In this document: piece after piece, positions 11,286-21,590 of the stretch
Numbering within the stretch: the first letter of the stretch is position 1
Layout: each line of letters begins with the position of its first letter
NCBI GenBank assembly: GCA_031769625.1
Contig: JAUIMM010000040.1
Coordinates: 9,851,001 to 9,915,000, forward strand
Length of the DNA: 64,000 nt
Source of the DNA: Taudactylus pleione
Taxonomy: Eukaryota; Chordata; Amphibia; Anura; Myobatrachidae
Direction: 5' to 3'
Position numbers and translations under genes: made by a program
The notes under the pieces: generated by a model
Database searches by the model: none
What the model saw: the letters and a program-made list of their open reading frames with translations, nothing else
Told to the model about the DNA's origin: nothing

Positions 11286-12301
11286 GGTCCCGGGGGTTTT
11301 CCAGCTCTGTGGTGCGTACCATGTTACGAGCTCGGAAACCGTCTTCCGCGAGGATATACCATCGCGTGTGGCATACGTTCTTCCAGTGGTGTCGACCGAG
11401 AGGTTATGCACCGCGGGAGTTTCGTCTGTCTCGGATTCTCGCCTTCCTGCAAGCGGGACTAGATCATGGGCTTCGCCTTGCTTCTTTGAAGGTACAGGTT
11501 TCGGCCCTATCTGTCTGGTTTCACCGTAGGATTGCTACAATCCCGGATGTGCGCACCTTTATGCAAGGTGTTCTCCGTATTCAGCCGCCCTTTGTTCCAC
11601 CTGTGGCGCCTTGGGATTTGGCTGTGGTCCTGAGGGCTCTCCAAGGACCGCCGTTTGAACCACTGGGCTCAGTGGATATTAAATGGCTAACAGCTAAGAC
11701 TGTTTTCCTTCTGGCCATTGCTTCGGCCAGACGTGTTTCTGAGTTAGGGGCTCTTTCTTGTAGACCCCCTTTCTTGGTTTTTCATGGGAACAGGGCAGTG
11801 CTCCGCACTCGGCCCGAGTTTCTTCCCAAAGTTGTTTCCCAGTTTCATGTTAACGAGGAAATAGTTGTTCCGGCCTTTAACTCACCGGGTCTTTCCGTGG
11901 GTGAGGCCTCTTTGGATGTTGTGCGGGCCTTAAGGACTTATGTTGACCGCACTTCTTCGTTTAGGAAGTCGGACGCTTTGTTTGTCCTCTATGGCTTCCG
12001 TAAAAAGGGTTGGCCTGCTTCAAAGCAAACTTTGGCAGCCTGGATCCGTATGGCTATTTCTGAAGCTTATCTTCATGAAGGCCTACCGGTCCCTCCTTCT
12101 CTGAAGGCTCATTCCACTAGGTCTGTGGGTCCTTCGTGGGCAGCTCGACGTGGTGCCTCGGCAGTTCAGATCTGCAAGGCTGCTACGTGGTCTTCTGTCC
12201 ATACCTACGTGAGGTATTACAGGTTTGACACCTTCGCCTCTCAGGATGCTTCCTTCGGGCGGCGGATTCTCCTTTCTGCACAGGAGCGTCCCCACCCTTA
12301 A
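11279..12301 (+). CDS. DIRS copy A tyrosine recombinase (YR), about 340 aa
   Basis: The frame starting at ATG 11279 (MLRSRGFSSSVVR) is open to TAA at 12299-12301. An N-terminal SAM-like core-binding region (ARKPSSARIYHRVW) is followed by the catalytic domain. That domain holds the first Arg in ASARRVSEL, the His-x-x-Arg box as HSTR, and the nucleophile Tyr in VHTYVRYY, in the expected order. YRs insert circular DNA copies of DIRS elements by site-specific-like recombination and leave no target duplication. The ATG overlaps the RT stop as ATGCTGA. The same frame extends far upstream without a stop, so a longer start inside the RT region is possible. This is the only intact YR in the window. 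Confidence 0.85.
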   Translation: MLRSRGFSSSVVRTMLRARKPSSARIYHRVWHTFFQWCRPRGYAPREFRLSRILAFLQAGLDHGLRLASLKVQVSALSVWFHRRIATIPDVRTFMQGVLRIQPPFVPPVAPWDLAVVLRALQGPPFEPLGSVDIKWLTAKTVFLLAIASARRVSELGALSCRPPFLVFHGNRAVLRTRPEFLPKVVSQFHVNEEIVVPAFNSPGLSVGEASLDVVRALRTYVDRTSSFRKSDALFVLYGFRKKGWPASKQTLAAWIRMAISEAYLHEGLPVPPSLKAHSTRSVGPSWAARRGASAVQICKAATWSSVHTYVRYYRFDTFASQDASFGRRILLSAQERPHP

Positions 12302-12314
12302 AGGATACTGCTTT

Positions 12315-12440
12315 GGGACATCCCCAAGGTATCCTGTGGATACCCTATGGACACTGAAGTAGAAAATATGAGATATGGTAAGAACTTACCCTTGTTATCT
12401 CTATTTCTACGAAGTCCATAGGGTTCCACAGGACTCCCGC
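12315..12440 (+). repeat. Copy A internal complementary region (ICR)
   Basis: The first half (CCCCAAGGTATCCTG... through GAAGTAG) is the reverse complement of the left end. The second half (TATGAGATATGGTAAG... through GGTTCCACAGG) is the reverse complement of the right end. They meet at a run of four A's at 12363-12366. This matches the DIRS-1 model, in which the ICR templates joining of the two ends into a circle. The junction predicts that the circle carries CTCATA, TTTT, CTAC in that order. Confidence 0.9.
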
Positions 12441-12576
12441 CCTGTCGCACCTGTGCTGCAGATGGGCTATGCTCTGGTCACCGGTTTTCCGTCTCCCTCT
12501 GGTGAGAATGTGATTCTTGTATGTGTCCAGATCTTTGTTCTCTCTCTTCCTTCTCCTCCTCCGGCCTATGGCTTGG

Positions 12577-12771
12577 TAACTAACTGAGGTGCCTTGGCCC
12601 GGGGGCGGGGTATAGGAGGGGGACCTAGTGCATCCTGGGAGGCTGAAAGCTTAACTCTTTGGTGCCCTGCGACTGACGTCACACCTATACCCCAAGGTAT
12701 CCTGTGGAACCCTATGGACTTCGTAGAAATAGAGATAACAAGTGTAAGTTCTTACCATATCTCATATTTTT
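12577..12771 (-). repeat. Copy A right inverted terminal repeat
   Basis: This is complementary to 6837-6994, with CTGAGGTGCCTTGGCCC on the inside and CCAAGGTATCCTGTGGAA outside. It then carries about 40 bp unique to this end, with the inverted repeat GTAAGTTCTTAC, before finishing CTCATAT plus Ts. The CRE palindrome TGACGTCA is present at 12674-12681. Confidence 0.88.
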
Positions 12772-12875
12772 CAAGTACCCCAGATTTGCTGGGCATAGTT
12801 ATTTTTCCCCCAAAAAAAATCTAAATGCTCTTCTGCACCACTTTCTTCAAAGTCGCATTTATACACTTGCCGTGG

Positions 12876-14150
12876 CTATTAGAAACCCCGACTTCCTTCA
12901 GGAGTTAAAAATGGGGGTACCCATAGCGATCCCCCATGTGTAGACATCTTTAGGGGGGTCCCTAGAATATTTTCCGAAAATTCCCGTTTTTGTTATCCTG
13001 TAAAAAAAAATTAGTCAAAATGTACAAAAAAAATGACATAAGGTCCCCCCCCCCTCCCCAAAAGCCAAACCAGCCCCAGGCTTGCCAGCCAGTGGTGGTT
13101 TCTGAAAATATGGGGAACAAAATGTGTAGGGTTCCACCGTATTTTAGAAACCAACCCAAGGCTGCAGGGACTAGTGCTGGTTTTAAATATAGGGGGCAAA
13201 AACGACGTGGGGTACCCCCTATATTTAAGACCAGCACCAGACCCAACCGACCGGGGTGTAATGCCACAGCCCGGAGACCCAATCACCGGGGCTCCAGGTC
13301 CAAAGCATTACACCCCAAGTCTGTCAGCGCAAGCCGGTGATCTCGGGGGAGTTGGGGACCCCCCAAAAAAGGGTCCCCCCTCTCCCGAGCACCACAGGTT
13401 TACGCTGAAGCCTGGGGCTTATCCCCATACCCCTGGAGCGGTGGGTATTGGGGTAATAGGGGGACCAAATAATGTAACACTATTGTACTTTACAGTGGAA
13501 CTACGAGTGCCAGCATGCCTGCCATTTTGCACTTGTGGAACTACAAGTGCCAGCAGACATGCGGCACCTGTAATTTCACTGTAAAATAAATAGTTAAAAA
13601 AAGACAAAACACACACAAAGTGCCCAGTATAAGTTTATTACATACACCTACCCATTCACACATACTTACCTATACCAGAAATTTCTGTCCCCTTCTCCAG
13701 TAGATCCTTACAACTGCAAGGAAGATTTCATACTCGCCTACATCCATCGCTGGTCTCCATAGTAATCCATGGGATTTAAAAAAAAAAAAAAAAAAAAAAA
13801 AAGTTACCCGAGCCACGCAACATAGCTATCTGTATGTGTGTTGTCACACATACAGATAGCACCCGAATGCCCGCTATCGGCACTTCACGGGGCATTGCAG
13901 TCCCGTCAGCCAATCAGCGGCAGCGCTGACTGTAGAGCGCCCGCTGATTGGTTCCGGCAACTGACAGTTCCCACGTGGAGGACCTTATGTCATTTTTTTT
14001 CTAAATTTTTACAAATTTTTGTTACAGGATAACAAGAACGGAAATTTTCGGTAAATATTCTAGGGACCCCCCCTTATGATGTCTACACATGGGGGATCAC
14101 TATTGGTACCCCCATTTTTAACTACTGAAGGAAGCCGGGGTTTCTAATAG
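12876..14150. repeat. Nested foldback repeat with arms of about 170 bp
   Basis: Arm 12876-13048 is complementary to 13978-14150 over almost its whole length, for example GGGTCCCTAGAATATTT and AAATATTCTAGGGACCC. The roughly 930-bp centre holds a further hairpin at about 13172-13237 (GTGCTGGTTTTAAATATAGG and its complement) and a 26-base A run at 13777-13802. The centre also shares text such as GGCACCTGTA with the repeat at 29578-30300. Confidence 0.65.
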
Positions 14151-15303
14151 CCGCGGCAGGAAAAAACACCTGGCAAAGCTATTTAAAAACCTGACTTTCT
14201 TTTGCAGGCAAAAACGGGGTTACCCATAGTGATCCCCCATGTCTGGACATCTTTAGGGGGGTCCCAGGCATATTTTCCGAAAATTCCCGTTTTTTTTTCT
14301 TAAATTGGGTAAAGGGTCATTTTTAAAAAAACAGGGATAATTTTTCAAATCACTATAGCAAGTGAAAAAAATGCAGAATAGGGGTTTGGGGGTGTAGGCT
14401 TATAAAAAATAGCCTGTAGTTTTGGGAATGTCCCCTTAAAAGGAAATGTTAAAAAAAAAATGTCCCAAAAAAAATCGGGACACAATTAAAAAAAAAAAAA
14501 AAAAATTAGGTCAAAATATTGAATTTATTTCTGGTGGGGTCCCCAAGTATGGGGCAGGTGTTTTATTTATTGCGCAAAGTGGCGGCAGCGGCATTTTTTG
14601 CAGAATTTTTTAAAATTACCTTTAGGGATATAAAAATATGCTAGTACCCATTTTCATGTACCCCAAATTTGATGGGACCACTTAAAAAAAAGAAAAAAAA
14701 AAAAAAGAAGTGCTCTTCTGCATCACTTCTTCAATGTGGGGAAAAAAACACCTGCGCGGCTATTTAAAAACCCCGACTTTCTTCTTTCTGCAGGGAAAAA
14801 CAGGGGTACCCATAGTGATCCCTGAGGTCTGGACATCTTTAGGGGGCTCCTACAATTATTTCCAGAAAATTCCAGTTTTTTTTTCGCTGATCCAAGTATC
14901 GCCGGGTCCCGGTTTCGACGATTTCAAATTGAATATGGGGATAAGCGGGAGCGCGCGCGATACTTTTTCGCTGGCAAAACCTCCGATGTGTGACGAAAAC
15001 CTCGCTGGCGAGGTTAACGTTTCATATTGAATACCCCTCATACAGATGCTGGCCACTACTGTGTGTGAAATCTGAATATAAAGAGCTCTTGTGAGCCTCC
15101 TGAAATATATAATTTCTTCTTCAGGGTCCATAGGCTCCACAGGGAGACCTTGGGGTGTAGGTGATGGGAACCAATCCGGGCACCACGCAGTTAAAGCTTT
15201 TCAGCTCCCAGGATGCATTGGGTCCACACTTCCTATAACCCGATCCAAAGGCACGTCAGCTTCGTCTGGAGTTGGGTCACCTTTTCGCAACGGGGCTGTT
15301 TAG

Positions 15304-16042
15304 ACAGCCCCTAAAGCTTATTTTATTTACTTTTCATTTTACAACTAGAGCGTGCAGCAGCAGACTGTCCATGTGACGTCTGCGCTGCCGCTTCGCCACC
15401 CCTCTGGTGCCGCGACGCCAGTACTGACCTGGGGATCTCGGCGGGAGTTCTGGGTGTCAGTGCTATCCAGGGTCCCCGGAGAGGTCCCAGACTGCACCCG
15501 TACATCAGGGGACATGTACTGCATGTTATGGCAGTCGTTACCTCCGGTCTCAAGGGACAGACCGGAGGAGCTGGGTGTGGGGACGCAGACTCCGGAAATC
15601 GCATTCCACTGGACCACCAGGGACTTATTCGTGTGGGAAACCAGCGTCCCAGGGGTTAATAACCGGCCAGGGGAGACGGCTTCCCTGTTTAAGCGGCTCC
15701 TCTCCTCAGCTCAGCGCACCTTTCCACTGCAGTCTGGCTTCCCTGAGTTGCTCTCCTCCTCCAGACACTGAGGTCTCCGGCGTCCATTTTTTCTTGTGCA
15801 GTCTCAGGTCTCCCAGTACAGCGTGGTCCGGTTTCCCCGCATACCTCTCCCCAGGGTCAGCGTATGTAGTGTTATTTCCTACCATACACTGCGTACAGTG
15901 CAGCTTTGCAGCGTCTTTCCTGCATTGTATGTGAATTGTGCTAGCGCTATCTATCTGTCTTTTGTTCTACCTGTCAGCTTATGACTATACCCTCTCACTC
16001 ATTCTGCCCTAATACAGGTGTTGCTAGGGTGGTTCATTCCTG

Positions 16043-16088
<46 letters not shown>

Positions 16089-16256
16089 AAAATATACACA
16101 CACATTTCTGAGGTCTGTCACATACTGTTGTGTGCTGCACCGTGCCATATTTTGGCAATGGGTTCCTGCAGTTTACATAAGCATAAGACTGGGCCAGTAT
16201 ATTGCTCCATGTTAGTATCTATACATACTCGTGGTTGCTTTGTACACAGTGCGTCA
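15304..16256 (+). other. Copy D leader with a (TA)n microsatellite
   Basis: This is the counterpart of the A and B leader, with little coding potential. A run of alternating TA at about 16046-16087 is a simple repeat gained by this copy. Confidence 0.5.
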
Positions 16257-17740
16257 ATGTCTGATAAGGGAAATGGACACATTCCTGTACTTATGTTGCA
16301 ATCTTGCAGATTATGTACTGCAGTTTTCAGTGAGGAGAATGTGGTTCTGGATGGGTTATGTATGAAGTGTTATAACCCACCGTGTGCCTCGAACCCCCTG
16401 ACGTTGGTACAGGAGCCCCCTTGGGCGTTTTTTTCTCAGATGCTGGCCTCCATTGTGGACCGCCTGGCGGTCCCGGCTGTTGTTCCTCCTATGGGGGTAT
16501 CACAGCAACTTGTCCCTCAATCACAGGGACTACCACTGATTATGCAGACCCCTCCTGTACCACAGCAGGCGGTTATTCCCATAGTGGGATTATTACAGGG
16601 TGGTCCTCCACCATATGTTTTCTCTACTTCAGACTGAGTCTGTCTATGGCCATTCAGACCATGTTGCAGAGTGAGAAACCTGTACGACCAGCTAAGCGTC
16701 CTGTGTTGTTATCTCAATTCACACAGCTGTCAGAATCTGAGATGTCATCTGATGACGGAGAGGTGGCTGATGCCTCCACCCCCAACTCCCCTCGGCAAGA
16801 GGCAAAGCCCAAATCCAGGATTAATATTCCTGCCTTGGTGTGGGGGTGGTCAGATCTGCATTGGTTATAGAGGATGACAAACCAGCCCCTAAATCCAAAC
16901 ACCCTCTGTTTAAACAGATAGAGGGAACACTGCCGAAGACACCATTATTAGATCTGCTGGTTGATCACATGGCTGGGGCCTGGTAAGGGGTATCAACTTC
17001 AGAAACGTTTGACCTCATGTTACCCATATCCTGAGGCTCATTGTAAGAAGTGGGAATCACCCCCTGCAGAGGATTCACATGTTACAAGGTTAATTAAAAG
17101 TGCAACGTTACCTATGCCTTCCATTTCTTCCTTAAAGGATCCTACGGATAGGAAGGTGGAAACTTGCCTAAAGTCTTATACTCTTTCAGGAGCTGTTGCC
17201 TGGCTGTCCATGGCTATCTCCTGGGTAGCTAAGGCTATAGAGAGTTGGGCTGATACACTTGAGGACTCCTTGGAAGTTCCAGAGAATCAAGTGTCACTGG
17301 TCGGCCATATTAGGGATGCGGCTGCATATATCGGTTAGGCCGCTCTGGATGTTAGTCTACTGACGTTTAGGGTCTCGGCAGTAGCCCTGTCTGCTCGCCG
17401 TTCTCTGTGGCTACGCTATTGGAGCGCGGATGCCTGGAGGCCTTACCCTATAATGGGGAGATTTTGTTTGGTCCAGATCTGGACAAGATTGTTAACACGT
17501 TGGCCAAATCCAAATCTGCATTTCTGCCCTCAGCATCTGCTCCTGCAAAGTCTCGAAGATCCTCCTTTCGGTCCTTTCGTACCCAAAGAAAATTCAAAGG
17601 GTCCTTCCCTAGGCAGTCCGCTGCCAAGCCTAAGAAACAGGCCTGGAACACAAGATGCCCGGCCTCCAAACCGGAGGAGTGGGAGGCCGACTTCAATTCG
17701 CCCAGTGCTGGTGTCAAACCACCAAGGATGCTTGGGTAAG
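16257..17740 (+). pseudogene. DIRS copy D ORF1 (Gag-like) remnant
   Basis: It starts at ATG 16257 (MSDKGNG). The N-terminal C-x2-C-x14-C-x2-C knuckle has the same spacing as in A, although the rest has diverged. LVQEPPWAFFSQML follows. The frame shifts near 16620 and again near 16860, and a stop interrupts at about 17336. The C-terminal block FGPDLDKIVNTLAKSK and the basic tail remain. The residue pattern A/B against D shows which ORF1 features were conserved by selection. Confidence 0.8.
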
Positions 17741-19403
17741 AGAAGTGGTCTCTCAGGGGTACGCCCTCTTATTTCTTCGAAGGCCTCCCAACCAATTTTT
17801 CTGCACAGGCCCACCTTCTGAAAAGACTTGCAGATCCAGAAAGCCATACAGTTTTTGCTGCAGGCAGGGGTAATTGTACCAGTTCCTCTATCTCAATGGG
17901 GGACTGGATATTATTCTACTCTCTTTGGTTCAGAAACCGAATGGGTCTCGTCGGCCTATCCTCAACCTCAAATCTCTGAAAAAGTTCCTCAGGCTGCCCA
18001 GGTTCAGGATGGAAACTATATGGTCCATCATACTGGCTATGGAACCTGGGGATTACATGGTATCACTGGACATTTAGGATGCATATGTACATGTTCCCAA
18101 AACGCTTTCTCACAAGTGTTATCTGCGGTTTGCCATACTTCAATGACCCTTCCAGTTTCGGGCACTGCCCTTTGGTCTATCCACTGCTCCAAGGTTATTT
18201 ACCAAAATTATGGCTGTCATGGCAGCCCAGCTATGGAGTCAGGGTATCAGGCTCCTACCATATTTGGACGACCTCCTCTTGTTGGCGAGTTCTCCAGAAG
18301 TGCTTCACCACCACCTGCAACTGACAGTTGCTTGTCTACAGGCACATGGGTGGTTAATCAATTGGAAAAAGTCCTCCCTAATTCCCTCACAGAGGATGGT
18401 TCATTGGGAGCCCTTCTGGTCTCTCACCAGCAGAGAATTTTTCTAACTCCAGAAAAGATCTCCATGCTGCAGCTGCGAGTACGCAAATGTCTCCGCAACC
18501 ACCAGGTGTCAGTTCACTCGGCGATGCAGGTTCTGGGATCCATGGTGTCCACATTCGACATGGTGGAATTTGCTCTGTTCCACTCCAGGCCTCTCCAGGT
18601 GCTGATCCCCTCCAGGTGGAATGGATGCCAGTTTCCGGGGTTGGGGCGCACTGACCGGTCCACACTCCTTTCAGGGCCGGTGGACTACGGTAGAGGCATC
18701 CCTGTCCATCAAAATATTGGAATGTCTGGCTGTGTACAGGGCCCTCATGATGGAAAAGCCCATTCTACACGGAAAGCCCGTGCAGGTTCAGTCCGACAAT
18801 GCCACCACAGTGGCTTACATCAACCATCAAGGAGGCACTCAAAGTCGGGCAGCAATGATGGAAGTGTCACGCATTCTGACATGGGCAGATTCTTATCTCC
18901 CAGCCCTTTCGGCAGTGTTCATTCCGGGAGTTCTCAATTGGGAAGTGGCCTTCCTCAACCGTCACGACATGCATCCAGGGGAATGGTCTCTTCACCAAGA
19001 GGTGTTTCAACTCCTAGTGGACAAATGGGGATCCCAGAGGTGGACCTCATGACTTCCCAACACAATCACAAGTTACTAGTGTACGGGTCCAGAACAAGAG
19101 ATGCTGAAGCAAGCCTGGTGGATGCTCTGTCAGTGAAATGGACCTTCCCGTTTGTGTACCGATTTTCCAAAAGTCTCCCTGCTTTCTCGAGTTCTTCGGA
19201 AGTTCAAGCAAGATGTAGGCACTGTCCTGCTGGTGGCTCCAGCTTGGCCCAGATGTCATTGGTACTCTGATCTTCGGAGTCTCTCCATCGACACTCCGTT
19301 TCTGCTGCCTCAATGTCCGGACCTGTTGTCTCAGTGTTCTTGCCTTTACCTGGACCTGGATCGTCTGTCTTTGATGGCGTGGATCTTGAGGCATCCCTCC
19401 TAA
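17741..19403 (+). pseudogene. DIRS copy D RT / RNase H remnant
   Basis: Pieces in all three frames include LVQKPNGSRRPILNLK, MVSLDI followed by a stop, LPYLDDLLLLAS (active-site YLDD near 18262), SFRGWGALTGP and QSDNATTVAYINHQGG. NWEVAFLNR lacks the usual final RNase H Asp. LLVAPAWPRCHW lies near the end. Many single-base indels show it is long dead. Confidence 0.8.
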
Positions 19404-20386
19404 GGTCCAAAGGTTTCTCTAGCTCTGTCATCAACACGATGCTTACAGCGCGTAAACCTGCCTCCGCCAGGATCTACCACAGACTGTAGCATACATATTT
19501 CCAGGGTGTCATACAAGAGCTTACGACCCTCAGGTGTTTCGAATTTCCAGAATACTGTAATTCCTTCAAGCTGGATTGGACCTCTGCCTTCGCCTGGCCT
19601 TGTTGTGGTTCCAATGTAGAATTGCTCCACTTCCAGATATCCACACCTTCCTCCAGTGTGTCCTCTGGATTCAACCTTCCTATGTTCCACAAGTGGCCTC
19701 TTGGGATTTGGCAGTAGTTCTTCAGGCCCTCCAGGGTCCTCCCATCTGAACCACTATATTCAGTGGAGCTTAAGTGGTTAACAGCTAAGACTTTTTCTCT
19801 TCTGACTATTGCATCTGCCAGAAGGGTGTCAGAATTGGGTGCACTCTCCTGTCGTCGCCCTTTTCTGATATTTCACCAGGATAGGGCGGTGCTTCGTACT
19901 CTTCCCTGAGTTCCTTCGAAGGTGGTTTCTAGTTTCCATATAATCAGGAAATTATGGTACTGGCCTTTCTATCACCAGACCTTTTGGCAGGTGAGGCCTC
20001 CTTGGATGTGGTCCGCGCCCTCAGGATTTATGTAGACCGTGCCAGTTCTCTTAGGAAATCAGACTCCTTGTTTGTGCTCTATGGACAAGAAGGGATGGCC
20101 AGCCAATAAACAAACATTGGCTAGATGGCTTCATATGACTATCTCAGAAACTTACACGCAGGCAGGTCTACCTGTTCCGACTTCTGTTAAGGCTTATTCT
20201 ACTCGGTATGTGGGTCCCTCGTGGGCAGCTCGCCATGGCGCCTCGGCTGTCCAGCTTTGTAAGGCGGCCACATGGTTTTCTGTCCAGACCTTTCTAAGGT
20301 TCTATGCATTTGATTCCTTTGCCTCTCAGGATGCTGCCTTTGGGCGCCAGATTCTCCTCTCATCGCAGGTGCATCCCCACCCTTAA
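19404..20386 (+). pseudogene. DIRS copy D tyrosine recombinase remnant
   Basis: LLRSKGFSSSVINTM, ARKPASARIYHR followed by a stop, ASARRVSELGALSC (first catalytic Arg kept), and AYSTRYVGPSWAARHGAS can be read across frames. In the last motif the catalytic His is Tyr. The usual nucleophile region reads VQTFLRFY. It is nonfunctional. The final HPHP plus TAA matches the A and B C-terminus. Confidence 0.78.
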
Positions 20387-20491
20387 AAAGTACTGCTTTG
20401 GGACATCCCCAAGGTCTCCCTGTGGAGCCTATGGACCCTGAAGAAGAAAGAGCGTTAACAAAGGTAAGTTCTTACCATAACTCTCATTTTT

Positions 20492-20790
20492 GGCCAACTT
20501 AATGTGTATCATCTGAATTTCTGACAACAATGGTTTGCTGTGAATGCTCTTAGTATCTTTGTCTTTTTAAAACATTTTATTGGAGCTAATAAACATCTGT
20601 CTTCAACACACAAATTGGAAGCTAAACCACCACTTAGCAGCTGGCATATATGAGGTTAGTCACCTGTATAAATAAGACATGTCTGCACAAGCGAGCAGGC
20701 TAAAGTGATAATAAAGGTTAGCTACTTCATGAAAGAAAAATATGCTTTTATTAAAAACAATATTTAAATCACCAGTTCAAGATCAAACAG
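20492..20790. other. Intron sequence, nothing recognised
   Basis: This is AT-rich DNA between copy D and the minisatellite. No ORF or repeat was recognised. Confidence 0.4.
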
Positions 20791-21030
20791 CCCAGAGTCG
20801 TCGTTGCCCTCGTGTGCCAGCCCAGAGTCGTCGTTGCCCTCGTGTGCCAGCCCAGAGTCGTCGTTGCCCTCGTGTGCCAGCCCAGAGTCGTCGTTGCCCT
20901 CGTGTGCCAGCCCAGAGTCGTCGTTGCCCTCGTGTGCCAGCCCAGAGTCGTCGTTGCCCTCTTGTGCCTGCCCAGAGTCGTCGTTGCCCTCGTGTGCCAG
21001 CCCAGAGTCGTCGTTGCCCTCGTGTTAGAG
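20791..21030. repeat. Minisatellite, eight 30-bp units
   Basis: There are eight head-to-tail units beginning CCCAGAGTCGTCGTTGCCCT. Units 1-5 and 7 are identical, unit 6 has two changes, and unit 8 diverges in its last bases. Because 30 is divisible by three and the unit lacks stops in several frames, long meaningless ORFs appear on both strands. Each unit has three CpGs. Confidence 0.95.
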
Positions 21031-21432
21031 TCCTGCCTCTGGAGTCTACCTGTCCACTGGCTCCGACTCAATAGGTCCTCACGTGCCTCTGCACTCCGTC
21101 ACGTGTAGCTATATATTCGAGCTGCGCTGCCGAAAAAATATATAAATATTTTTTTATTATTAAGATGATACTTTATTTAACTCCAGTCTGGAACTACAGT
21201 CCTTGGCACCAGATTCAAACTAAAAAACTGCAAGGTGCAACAATTAGTCAGTACTCATAAAGCAGGGGTTTGGTACATGGATAAAATATTTACAAACCAT
21301 TTCATACTGTATGAACTCCTATGCTTCTTTTGGTCAAGCTAACCGGAGTAACAGAAACTTAGTTTGGCCCCAAGAGAACTTCACCAAAATTAGTAGAACT
21401 TTCACTATTTACAATCTTGTTAGAAAAATGCT
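21031..21432. other. Intron sequence between minisatellite and copy B
   Basis: No gene or recognisable repeat is seen. The local sequence ends in a T-run at the insertion point of copy B. Confidence 0.4.
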
Positions 21433-21590
21433 TTTTCTACTTCAGGGTCCATAGGGTATCCACAGGATACCTTGGGGTATAGGTGTGAAGTCAATCGCAG
21501 GGCACCAAAGAGTTAAGCTTTCAGCCTCCCAGGATGCACTAGGTCCCCCTCCTATACCCCGCCCCCGGGCCAAGGCACCTCAGTTTAGTT
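21433..21590 (+). repeat. Copy B left inverted terminal repeat
   Basis: It is complementary to 27183-27340. The perfect inverted repeat GGTATCCACAGGATACC is kept. The CRE-like palindrome of copy A is mutated here (TGAAGTCA). Confidence 0.85.

Larger units (their letters stand above)
6837..12771 (+). mobile_element. DIRS-like tyrosine-recombinase retrotransposon, copy A
   Basis: This is a near full-length element of about 5.9 kb. In order it has a left inverted terminal repeat, a leader, ORF1 (Gag-like), RT/RNase H/methyltransferase-like ORF, tyrosine recombinase (YR), internal complementary region (ICR) and right inverted terminal repeat. RT plus YR plus ICR, with no integrase and no long terminal repeats, is the diagnostic DIRS architecture. 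No target duplication is seen: the flanks reconstitute a T-run (CCCCCATTTTCAAG) that matches unoccupied relatives near 1375 and 14650. Copy B is nearly identical, with about five differences across 486 ORF1 residues, so both inserted recently. An 8-bp deletion disables the RNase H. Confidence 0.92.
6355..15038. mobile_element. Old inverted-repeat element split by DIRS element A (parts 6355-6836 and 12772-15038)
   Basis: The outer ends AGGGGTATTCAATATG (6355) and CATATTGAATACCCCT (ending 15038) are inverted repeats. The interior shares blocks with the element at 913-1755, including the AAAATATGCTT motif that borders the insertion point of A. The right part contains a second layer of inverted repeats (12876-14150). 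A target duplication is not clear (AAT against CAT). No transposase was found, so it is nonautonomous or decayed. Confidence 0.55.
15113..20491 (+). mobile_element. DIRS-like element, copy D (older subfamily, degenerate)
   Basis: The left end TTTCTTCTTCAGGGTCCATA and the following 150 bp align with the left repeats of A and B. All coding regions are recognisable but broken by stops and frameshifts. At the 3' end, the first half of an ICR (about 20408-20450) runs directly into the right-terminal sequence GGTAAGTTCTTACC. The stretch between the ICR and the right terminal repeat, about 400 bp in A, is therefore missing. It lies between A and B in the same orientation. Confidence 0.85.

Noticed and set aside
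9167..12301. A single 1044-residue RT-recombinase fusion protein in copy A
   Set aside because: It exists only because 8 bp present in copy B are missing in the RNase H. The start at 9167 is TTG inside ORF1, and the middle third is an out-of-frame translation of RNase H.
20742..21108. Repeat proteins encoded by the 20791-21030 array
   Set aside because: Open frames appear in several frames and on both strands because the unit is a multiple of three without stops. There is no gene structure.
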